This document shows, one piece after another, positions 12,001 to 24,000 of a DNA stretch of 64,000 nucleotides. Position numbers and translations under genes: made by a program. Each line of letters begins with the position of its first letter. Within the stretch, counting starts at the first letter, position 1. The DNA lies in NCBI RefSeq assembly GCF_900105905.1, contig NZ_FNSV01000002.1:1-64000 (forward strand). Direction: 5' to 3'. This DNA comes from Rhodococcus koreensis. Its GTDB lineage: Bacteria; Actinomycetota; Actinomycetes; Mycobacteriales; Mycobacteriaceae. The notes under the pieces are model-generated. The model saw nothing but the letters and a program-made list of their open reading frames with translations. It was not told where the DNA came from and made no database searches.

Positions 12001-15000
12001 ACTTCAGCGTGTGGCAGCGGAACGTCCTCGGCAGCGAAGACAACCCGGAATCCGTGATGGCCACGCAACTCGGATTCTGGACGCGCACGCTCGCCGGCGC
12101 GCCCGACGAACTGCCCCTGCCCTTCGACCGGCCACGCCCCGCGCAACCGACGTTCACCGGGGGAACGGTGCGCTTCGGCATCGACCCCGAAACCCACCGG
12201 CGCATTCGACGACTCGCCCGGGAACACGGGGCCACTACGTTCATGGTCGCCCACGCCGCCTTCGCGCTGCTGATGGGACGACTGTCGGCCACCGGCGACG
12301 TCGCGATCGGCACCCCGATCGCCGGCCGCGGCGAACGCGCCCTCGACGACCTCGTCGGAATGTTCGTCAACACTTTAGTTCTGCGCACAGCCGTGCGTGG
12401 CGGAGACAGTTTCGCCGATATGCTCCGTACGGTGCGCGACACCGACCTCGCAGCGTTCGCCCACGCCGACGTCCCGTTCGAGCGGCTGGTCGACGTCCTC
12501 GCCCCGACACGCACCGCGGCGCATCACCCCATCTACCAGGTCGCGCTGTCGATGAACCCGCTGCAGTCAGCGGACTACGAACTGCCGGGATTGCGGATCG
12601 GCGTGGAGGACGTCGATCCGGGGGTCGCCAAGATCGACCTCCAGCTGACACTGGGCGAGGAACTCGATCACACGGGCTCGCCGTCCGGGATGCGTGCCGA
12701 ATTCGTCTACGCCACCGACCTGTTCGACGAGTCCACCGTCCGCGACTTCGCGTGGCGGCTGCAGCGGATTCTCGAGGCCGTGACGTCCGACCCGGATACC
12801 GCGGTCGGGGACCTCGATCTACTCCACGACACCGAACGGCAAGGTCTGGTCCCGGCACACGGCCGGCCCGGGCTCGCACCGGTCACGCTGCCGGATCTGC
12901 TCGCCGCCGCCGTCCGCAGCAACCCCGACGGTGACGCCCTCGTCGCCCCGACACTTCTCGGCGGCTCCACGAGCACCGTCACCTACCGAGAATTGGACGC
13001 AGAGTCGAACCGTGTGGCGCGACTGCTCGCAGCCATGCAGGTGGGCCCCGAGGTGTCAGTGGCGTTGGCGTTGCCCCGCTCCCTGGAGTCGGTTACCTGC
13101 ACGTGGGCGGTGGCGAAGTCGGGGGCGGCGTTCGTTCCGGTGGATCCGGGTTATCCGCTCGAGCGGATCGTGCACATGCTCGAGGATTGTGGTGCGCCGA
13201 TCGGTATCACGACTGCGGCGTTGCGGGAAACCCTGCCGGATTCGACGCAGTGGCTCGTTCTCGACGACGACCCCGTGATCGGTGCTCTGGCGTCGTACTC
13301 CCCGGAACCCCTGCAGGATTCGGATCGGACGCGCGCGTTGTCGGTGGATCATCCGGCGTATGTGATTTACACGTCGGGGTCGACGGGGCGGCCGAAGGGT
13401 GTGGCGGTCACGCACCGTGGTCTGGTGAATCTGGCGGCGGACGAGCGGGTTCGGCTCGGGGTGTCGCCGGATTCGCGGGTGTTGCATTTCGCGTCGCCGA
13501 GTTTCGATGCGTCGGTGTTCGAGTTGGTGATGGCGGTGTGTGCGGGGGCGACGCTGGTGGTGGTGCCGACCACGATTTTTGGTGGGTCGGAGTTGGCGGA
13601 GTTTTTGGCCGACCACGAGGTGTCGCATGCGTTCTGCACGCCGGCGGCGTTGGCGTCGCTCGATCACCGTGGTCTGGACCATCTGCGGACTGTGGTGGTG
13701 GCGGGTGATGTGTGTCCGCCGGAGTTGGTGGCGCGGTGGGCGCCGGGCCGGGTGATGGTCAATGCGTACGGTCCGAGTGAGACGACGATCATGTCGTCGG
13801 CGACGGGTCCGCTGGTGCCCGGACAGGCGGTGAGTGTCGGGTCACCGACCGTGGGTGTCGATCTCGTCGTCCTCGATGACCGGTTGCGTCCGGTCCCGGT
13901 CGGGGTGCGCGGTGAGCTGTATGTCCTCGGCTCCAGCTTGGCTCGGGGGTATGTGCGCCGGGCGGGGTTGACGGCGGGACGGTTTGTGGCGTCGCCGTTC
14001 GGTGTGGGTGGCCGGATGTATCGCACGGGTGATGTGGTCCGTTGGGTGGCCTCGCAGGGCGGGTCTTGGGTTCTGGAGTTTTTGGGCCGTAGTGATTTTC
14101 AGGTGAAGGTCCGGGGGTTCCGGATCGAGTTGGGTGAGATCGATGCGGTGTTGGCGTCGCATCCGGTGGTGGAGTTCGCGCACACGGTCGGCTATGACGA
14201 CGGGAGCGGAAATACTCGCTTGGTGTCGTATGTGCTTGCCGCGCCAGGTGCAGTGGTCGATGACCGGGTGTTGGCGGAGTTCGCGGGGCAGCGGTTGCCG
14301 GGGTACATGGTGCCGTCGGCGATCATGGTCCTCGACGTGTTGCCGTTGACCCCGGCGGGCAAACTCGACCGCAACGCCCTGCCCACACCCGTCTTCGCGC
14401 GCCGCAGCGCGTTCACGGCACCGCAGACTGCGGCCGAACAGGCGATCGCCGCCGTGTTCGCCGACGTCGTGGGGGAGCCGTCCATCGGACTCGACGACAA
14501 CTTCTTCGACCTCGGCGGCAACTCGCTGTCCGCCACCCAGGTCGTCTCCCGCGTCGGTTCAGCACTGGGAACACGCATCTCCGTCCGCACCCTGTTCGAC
14601 AATCCCACCGTGCGCGCACTCGCGACCGCCGCAGCGTCCGACACGACGGCCGAGCGACCTGCCCTCGTCGCCGGTGATCGGCCCGCGATGATCCCGCTGT
14701 CGCCGGCGCAGCAACGGATGTGGTTCCTCAACCAGTTCGACACATCCTCGGCCGCCTACAACATTCCGCTCGCGCTGCGTATGTCCGGCCGGATCGACGT
14801 CGCGACCCTGCGCATGGCACTCGGCGACGTCCTGGCCCGTCACGAGGCACTGCGCACCGTCTACCCGGCGACCGAGAACGGTCCGCATCAGGTGATCGCC
14901 GCGGTGGAGTCGATCCCCCTCGATCTGACGCCCATCCGCCTGTCCGGTGAAGACCTCACCGGTGCGATCCTGCGCCATGCCTCCACCGGGTTCGACGTCT

Positions 15001-18000
15001 CCACCGACCTCCCGCTGCGGGTCCACCTGTTCCGCGAGAGCCGGTCGGAGCACATCCTCCTGTTCGTCGTCCACCACATCTCCGCGGACGGCTGGTCGTT
15101 CATCCCCCTCGCCTCCGACGTGATGACGTCCTACGCGGCCCGGACCGTCGGCGACGCCCCGGCGTGGAACGCGTTGCCGGTGCAGTACGCGGACTACGCG
15201 ATGTGGCAGCGGAACCTGCTGGGCGACGCCGACGATCCGCAGTCGCTCGCCGCCGGTCAGATCGCGTACTGGAAGCGGACACTGGCGGGTCTGCCGGATC
15301 AGGTCGCACTGCCCACCGACCGTCCCCGTCCACCGGCACCGTCGCACCGCGGCGGAACGGCGCGACTGACCCTGGACGGCGACATCCACCAGCGCCTGCA
15401 GGACCTGGCGCGCGCCCACCACGCCAGCCTGTTCATGGTCGTCCACACCGCACTGGCCGCACTGCTGTCGCGGATGGGTGCCGGTCCGGACGTCGCGATT
15501 GGAACGTCCGTCGCGGGCCGCGGCGAGCAGTCCCTCGACGGACTCGTCGGCATGTTCGTCAACACTGTGGTGCTGCGCACCGACGTGCGGCCGGACTCGA
15601 CGGGCGCCGCACTGCTCGACCAGGTCAGGCGCGTCGACCTCGAGGCGTTCTCCCACGTCGACGTGCCGTTCGAGCAACTGGTCGACGCGATCAACCCGAC
15701 CCGCTCCACCGCGTTCCACCCGCTGTTCCAGGTGGCGCTCGCACTGCAGAACCTGCAGACCCCGACACTCGAACTGCCGGGACTGGAGGTGTCCGCACTG
15801 GACATCGAGTCGCCGATCGCCAAGTTCGACCTGAACTTCGTGCTCGGTGAACGCCACGACGAGGACGGGAACCCGGCGGGACTCGACCTCGAACTCGGTT
15901 ACGCCAAGGACCTTTTCGACGCGGACACCGCGCTGCGGATCGGCGAGTCCTACCTCCGGGTCCTGTCCGGGCTGGCCTGCGATCCGCGAATCCCGGTCGG
16001 CGACCTCGACCTGCTCGGCGACGACACCCGGCTGCGTCTCCTCGCCCAGTCGCACGGCGCGACACGGGACACCGTGGACTCCACCCTCACCGGTCTGCTC
16101 GACGAACAGGTACGGGCGACCCCGGACACCCCCGCCGTGCTCTGGCGCGACACGACCCTGACGTACGCCGAGTTCGACGCCCGGGCGAACCGACTCGCAC
16201 GCAGGCTCATCGGCGACGGAGTGGGCCCCGACGTCGTCGTGGCGGTGGAGATCCCGCGGTCGCTCGACCTGCTCGTCGCCGTCCACGCCGTGGTGAAGGC
16301 CGGCGGCGCCTACACCCCACTCGACCCCGGTCAACCGGAGCAGCGCAACCGTGACATCGTCGAACAGTCCGGCGCGTCCCTGGTGCTCACCAGCAGCGAC
16401 CTGTTCACGCAGACCGAAGCCACCCGGCACGGAGTGCGAGCGATCGCACCGGACGACCTCGACCCGGCCGCGTTCGGCGGGGAACCGATCCGTACCGGCG
16501 AACGGATCGCACCGCTGCGCCCGGACAACACGGCGTACGTCCTCTTCACGTCCGGATCCACGGGACGGCCCAAGGGCGTGGCCGTCTCCCACGCGGCGAT
16601 CACGGCGCAACTCGAGTGGCTGCGTGAGCAGTACGCGCTCGGCACCACCGACACGATGCTGCTCAAGACCCCGGTGACGTTCGACGTGTCGGTGTGGGAA
16701 TGCTTCGCGCCGCTCGCCGCCGGCGCCCGGCTCGTCATCGCCGAACCCGACGGACACCGCGACCCCCAGTACCTCGCGGACACCCTCCGTACGCACGGCG
16801 TCACCGTCGTGCATTTCGTGCCGGCGATGCTGGCGGCCCTCACGTCCGGCCCCGGCCTGACCGGCCTGCCGTCGCTGCGGCACGTGCTGGTCGGCGGCGA
16901 AGCGGTGTCCCCGGAGGCGATCGACGACTTCCGGGCGTCCCATCCCGCCGAGATCGACAACACGTACGGACCCACCGAGGCGGCGGTGACCACCACGTTC
17001 TTCGCGGCCCGGTCCGACAACTCCGACACCGTCCCGATCGGCCTGCCCGTCTGGAACACCAGCACCCTCGTCCTCGACGACCGCCTCCGTCCGGTGCCTG
17101 CCGGGGTGGCGGGAGAGCTCTACCTCGGCGGTATCCAGCTCGCCCGCGGATACCTGGGCCGCCCCGACCTCACCGCCGAACGCTTCGTCGCGGACCCCTT
17201 CTCGACGTGCGGCGCACGGTTGTACCGCACCGGCGACCTCGTCCGCTGGACCGCGGCGGGCCTGCTCGAGTACCTCGGGCGCACCGACTTCCAGGTGAAG
17301 GTCCGCGGATTCCGTATCGAACTCGGCGAGATCGTCTCCGCGCTGCTCCGGCACGAGGACGTGGAGCAGGCGGTCGTCGTCCCGCACTCGGACCCGCACA
17401 CCGGCGAGCACCTGGTCGGGTACGTCGTGCCGCGCGGCAACATCGCACTGGACCGCGACGCCGTCCTGGCCGAGGCAGCGGGCAGCCTGCCCTCCTATAT
17501 GGTTCCGTCGCTGCTGGTCCCGCTGACCGAACTGCCGGTGACGCCGAACGGCAAGGTGGACCAGAATGCCCTGCCCGCACCGGTATTCGCGGGGAAGGCG
17601 GAATACACTGCGCCGCGCACCGCGTCGGAGCGTGTCGTGGCGGCCGTCTTCGCCGAACTCCTCGGCGTTCCCCGCGTCGGTGTCGACGACAACTTCTTCG
17701 ACCTCGGCGGCAACTCGCTGTCCGCCACCAAACTCAGCACCCGCATCGGGGTGGCGACGCAGACGCGGATCGCGATCCGCGACGTGTTCGACGCCCCCAC
17801 CGTCGCGGCCCTGGCCCGGCGACTCGACCAGCACGGTCCATCCACCGCGATCGCACCGCTGACGGCGGCCATCCGGCCCGACCGGATCCCGCTGTCGCTG
17901 GCGCAGCAGCGGATGTGGTTCCTCAACCAGTTCGAAACGTCCTCACCCGCCTACAACTTGCCCGCAGCGGTCCGGTTGACCGGCCCGCTGGACACGGCGG

Positions 18001-21000
18001 CGCTGGCCGCGGCGATCGGTGACCTGATCGCCCGGCACGAATCGCTGCGGACCGTCTTCCCCGATTCCCGGGGTGGGCCGAACCAGGTGATCCTCGATCC
18101 CGGAGACTTCACCCCCGACCTCGTACCGGTCCAGGTGAGCGAGACCGGGTTGCGCGCGGATCTCCAGGAATTCCTCCTGACCGGTTTCGACGTCTCCCAG
18201 GCGGTGCCGCTGCGGGTGAAGGTGTATTCGCTGGGCGACGCCGAGCACGTGCTCGCCCTCGTCGTCCACCACATCTCCGCCGACGGCGTGTCCATGGAAC
18301 CGCTGATCCGCGACGTGATGACCGCGTACGCAAGCCGTGCCGCGGGCCATCCGCCCACCTGGGCACCGCTGCCGGTGCAGTACGCCGATTACGCGCTGTG
18401 GCAGCGGGAGGTGCTCGGCGCCGAGTCCGACCCGGGCAGCCTCGCCGCCGCGCAACTGGACTACTGGATCCGCACGCTCGCCGGTGTCCCGGACCAGCTG
18501 TACCTGCCCGGCGACCGGGGCAGGCCTGCGGTGCCGTCACATCGGGGTGCGGCGACCCGTTTCACCCTGGACGCCGGCACCCACCGGGCCCTGGCCGAGC
18601 TGGCACGGGCGCACGGCGCCAGCATCTTCATGGTCGCCCACGCCGCGCTCAGCGTCCTGCTGGGGCGCCTCAGCACCACCGCCGACATCGCCGTCGGCAC
18701 CGCCGTCGCCGGCCGCGGCCGGGCCGAACTCGACGACATCATCGGCATGTTCGTCAACACCCTCGTCCTGCGGACGACGCTGGATCCGGGAGCGTCGTTC
18801 GTGTCGCTGCTCGAGCAAGCGCGGGACGTCGACCTCGAGGCGTTCGCCCACGCCGACCTGCCCTTCGAGCGGCTGGTGGAGGTCCTGAGCCCGGTCCGCT
18901 CCACCTCGCACCACCCGCTGTTCCAGGTGGCGCTCGGTGTGCAGGCCGTGTCCGCCGACGGACTGGAGCTGGACGGACTGTCGGTGGAACCGCTCGCCCT
19001 CGACGCGAGCATCGCCAAGTTCGATCTGCACTTCACGCTCACCGAGCGGCTCGACGACACGACCGAGCCGGCGGGCATCGACGCCGAACTCATCTACGCG
19101 ACCGACATTTTCGACGAGAGCACCGCCGCCGGATACGCGACCCGGCTACGCCGGATCTTCGAGGCGGTCGTCGCCGACCCGCAGCGGCCGATCGGCGACA
19201 TCCCCGTTCTCGGCGAAGACGAATACGCGGCGCTCACCCCGGTCCGCGGCGCCGACCCGCGACCGGTGCAGATGCTGCCCGAGATCCTCGCCGACGCCAT
19301 CGCCGCAGCACCCGACGGCCTCGCCGTCGTCTTCGACGGTGCCGGCCTGACGTACCGGGACCTCGACGAACGGTCGAACCAGCTGGCCCGGTTGCTGGTG
19401 GACAGGGGAGTGGGACCCGAAACCCGGGTCGCGCTGGCGCTGCCCCGGTCCTTCGAATCGGTGGTGGCCGTCTGGGCGGTGGCCAAGACCGGTGCCGCCT
19501 TCGTGCCCGTCGACCCCGGCTACCCCGCGGACCGCATCCTGCACATGGTGCAGGACTCCGGGGCGATGGTCGGGATCACCGTGTCCGGGAAGCGGGCACT
19601 GCTCCCGGACTCGATCCGGTGGATGCTCCTCGACGACCCGGCACTCGAGGTGCACTGCACCCACGAGTCCCGGTTGCCGCTCACCAACCGCGACCGCATG
19701 CGGCCGATCCTGTCCGACCAGGTGGCGTACGTCATCTACACGTCGGGATCGACCGGCAGGCCCAAGGGGGTCGCGGTGACGCACCGCGGTCTGATGAACC
19801 TGGTGACCGACGAGCGTGAGCTGCTCGGTGTCACGTCCCGTTCGCGGACACTGCATTTCGCGTCGCCGAGCTTCGACGCCTCCGTGTTCGAGATGCTGAT
19901 GGCACTCGGCGCGGGAGCCACGATGGTCATCGCGCCGCCCACGATCTACGGCGGATCGGAACTCGCGGAACTGCTCGCGGCGGAACGCATCACCCATGCG
20001 TTCTCGACCCCGGCGGCGCTGGCGTCGGTGGACCACCGCGGGCTGGGTGACCTCGCCGTGGTCGTCGTCGCCGGTGACGTGTGCCCGCCGGAACTGGTCG
20101 CCCGCTGGGCGCCCGGACGCCGCATGGTCAACGCATACGGCCCCAGTGAGGCGACGATCATGTCGTCCATCACCGAACCCCTCCGCGCCGGCGAACCGGT
20201 CACCATCGGCGGTCCGAGCCGCGGGGTGCGGGCACTCGTGCTGGACGGGCGGCTGCGTCCGGTGCCGGTGGGGGTGCCGGGCGAACTGTACGTCGGGGGA
20301 CCGAGCCTGGCCCGCGGCTACCTCGGACGGCCCGGACTGACCGCCGAACGCTTCGTCGCCGACCCGTACGGCGAGCCCGGCGACCTCATGTACCGCACCG
20401 GCGACCTCGTCCGGTGGCGGGAGAACCGCGTCCTCGATTTCGTCGGCCGCACCGACCACCAGGTGAAAATCCGCGGATTCCGCATCGAACTCGGCGAGAT
20501 CGACGCCGCCCTCACCGCACACCCGCAGATCGAGTACGCCACCACGGTCGGCTACGAGCACCCGAACGGGGAGACCTCCCTCGTCGCGTACGTGCTGCCG
20601 TTCACCGGTGAGGACGTCGACCGCGTCGAGGTCGCGAATTTCGTCGGCCGCACCCTGCCCGCGTACATGGTGCCCGCGTCTGTCACCCTCCTCGACGCCC
20701 TGCCGCTCACCCCGGCGGGCAAACTGGACCGGGCCGCGCTGCCCGAACCGATCTTCGCCGCCGCGGCCACGACGTTCGAGGCGCCGCGGAACCCGATGGA
20801 GGTGATCGTCGCCGGCATCTTCGCGGACATCCTCGCCCTGCCCGAGATCGGCATCCACGACAGCTTCTTCGACCTCGGCGGCAACTCGCTGCTCGCAACC
20901 CAGGTGGTGTCGCGGATCAACGCCGCCCTCGACGTCCACGTCGGGGTCCGTGAGGTGTTCGAATCGCCCACCGTCGCCGCGCTCGCGGCGCGGATCACCG

Positions 21001-24000
21001 AGACCACCACTCACGGTGCACGGCGGCCCGCACTGACGGCGAGGGTTCGCCCCGAACACATTCCGCTGTCGCTCGCCCAGCAGCGGATGTGGTTCATCAA
21101 CCAGTTCGACACCGCGTCACCGGCCTACAACCTGCCGGTCGCACTCCGGCTGTCGGGTGAGGTGGACCTGCGCGCCATGCAGATCGCCATCGCCGATCTC
21201 GTCGGACGGCACGAGGCGCTGCGCACCGTCTACCCCGATTCCGCCGACGGCCCGCACCAGATGATAGTGCCCGCCGCCGACGCGGTGCCTGACCTGACCC
21301 CGGTGCCGGCGCACCCCGACGACATCCTCGGACGGGTGCTCGCACTCGTGACGACGGGCTTCGACGTCACCTCGGACGTGCCGCTGCGGGCGCGGATGTA
21401 CCGCGTCGGCGCCGACGACTACGTGCTCGTCATGGTCGCCCACCACATCTCAGGGGACGGCTGGTCGCTCGCCCCGCTGGCCCGCGACGTCATGCTCGCC
21501 TACACCGCCCGCACCGAGGGACACGTCCCCCTGTGGACGCCGCTGCCGGTGCAGTACGCCGACTACAGCCTGTGGCAGCGGGAACTCCTCGGCGACGAGT
21601 CCGATCCCGAATCGGTTGCCGCCGAACAGATCGCGTACTGGACCCGCGCCCTGGACGGTCTGCCGGACCGGCTGTCCCTGCCGACCGACCGCTCCCGGCC
21701 CGCGGTCGCCTCCCACCGGGGTGCGCACGTGCCGTTCACCATCGACGCCGGCACCCACCGCGCATTGCTGACCCTCGCGCGCGGCCGGAACACCTCCCTG
21801 TTCATGGTGATGCACACCGCGCTCGCGGTGCTGCTCGCGCGACTGAGCAACGAATCCGACATCGCCGTCGGCGCGCCCATCGCCGGCCGCGGCGAGGAAT
21901 CCCTCGACGAACTCGTCGGCATGTTCGTGAACACCCTGGTTCTGCGCACCCACGTCGACCTCGAGAGTTCGTTCGTGGACAGCCTGAACGTCGCACGGTC
22001 CACCGACCTGAGCGCGTTCGCGCACTCGGACATCCCGTTCGAGCGCCTCGTCGACGTGCTGAACCCGGCGCGCTCGCGCTCACACCACCCGCTGTTCCAG
22101 GTGGCGTTCTCGTTCCAGAACCTCGCCGCCACCACACTCGAACTTCCCGGCCTGCACGTCGAGGGACTCGACGTGCCGAACACGATCTCCAACTTCGATC
22201 TGCACCTGACACTGTCGGAGAAGCACGACGCGGACGGCACCCCGGACGTGATCGAGGCCCAGTTCACCTACGCCACCGACCTCTTCGACGACGCGACCGT
22301 CCGGGCGTTCGCGGAACGGTTCACCCGCATCCTCGGGTCGGTCGTGCAGAACCCGGACATCGCGGTCGGTGCCATCGACCTGCTCGACGACGCCGAACGG
22401 CAGTCGGTGATCACGGAATTCAACGACACCGCTGTCGATCTGCCGCCGACGACGCTCCCCGACCTGTTCTCCGCTCAGGTGGTGCGCACACCCGACGACC
22501 CCGCGGTCTTCTTCGAGGGCACCGAACTGACGTACGCCGAGTTCGACCGGCGCGTCGACGCGCTCGCCCACCGGCTGATCGATGCAGGCGTGGGGCCGGA
22601 AGCGGTGGTGGGGCTGGCGATGAACCGGTCGATCGAACTGCTCGCCGGGATGTACGCGGTGCTGCGGGCCGGTGGCGCGTACCTGCCGATCGATCTCGGC
22701 CATCCGGCAGACCGGCTGGCGTACGTGCTGGAGACGGCACGCCCGGTGTGCATCCTCACCACGTCCGCGGACGGGTTCACCGCCGAAAACGTCCCCGTAC
22801 TCGAGATCGACACCCTCGACCTCGCCCCGCGCGGACCCGTGACCGCCGCGCACCGCCGCGCGCCGCTGCGACCGGAGAACACGGCGTACCTGATCTTCAC
22901 GTCCGGGTCCACCGGCCGACCCAAGGGCGTCGGGGTGTCGCACGCCGCCATCGCGAACCAACTCCGCTGGAAGCAGCACGAATACCCGCTCGACACCACC
23001 GACGCCGTCGTGCAGAAGACGCCGGTCACGTTCGACCTGTCGGTGTGGGAACTGTTCTGGCCGCTGACGGCGGGTGCCCGGCTCGTCATCGCGCGCCCGG
23101 ACGGTCACCGCGACCCGGCCTACCTGGCGGACCTCATGCGTCAGCAGCGCGTCACGACAGCACATTTCGTGCCGTCCCTGCTGGAGGCATTCACCCCGGG
23201 TGCGGGGGAGCAGCCGGCCCTGCGCCGGGTCCTGTGCATCGGTGAGGCGCTGCCCGCCGACACGGCCGCCCGTTTCTGCAGCCGGTTCGGCTCCGTTGCC
23301 CTGCACAACCTGTACGGGCCCACCGAGGCCGCCGTGTCCGTGACCGCCTGGACCCACACCGACGGCGACGCCGACACCGTCCCCATCGGCGGACCGGAAT
23401 GGAACACGCAGGCGTTCGTGCTGGACGCCCGGCTGAACCCGGTTCCCGTCGGGGTGGCGGGGGAGCTGTACCTGGCCGGTGACCAGCTGGCCCGCGGTTA
23501 CGTGGCCCGCACCGATCTGACGGCCGAGCGCTTCGTCGCCAACCCGTTCGGCGCACCCGGTTCACGGCTCTACCGCACCGGTGACGTGGTCCGCTGGCGC
23601 GTCCAGGACGCGAAGGGGGTCCTCGAGTACCTCGAGCGCTCCGACTTCCAGGTGAAGGTCCGCGGATTCCGCATCGAACTCGGCGAGATCGAATCGGCGC
23701 TGGTGCGGTCCGCCGGGGTGGGGCAGGCCGTCGTGGTCGCCCACCAGAACCACCACACCGGGACCGCCCTGGTCGCCTACGTCGTCCCCGCGGACGGCTC
23801 GACCGTCGACCCCGCCGCGGTGCTGGCCGACGTCGGCGCCGCGGTGCCGGGCTACATGGTGCCCGCCGCCCTCGTCGTGCTCGCGGAACTGCCGCTGACC
23901 GCGAACGGGAAACTCGACCGCAAGGCGCTCCCCGCACCCGACTTCGCCTCGACGGCAGTCGAATACCGCGCGCCCGCAACACCGACCGAGGAGATCGTCG

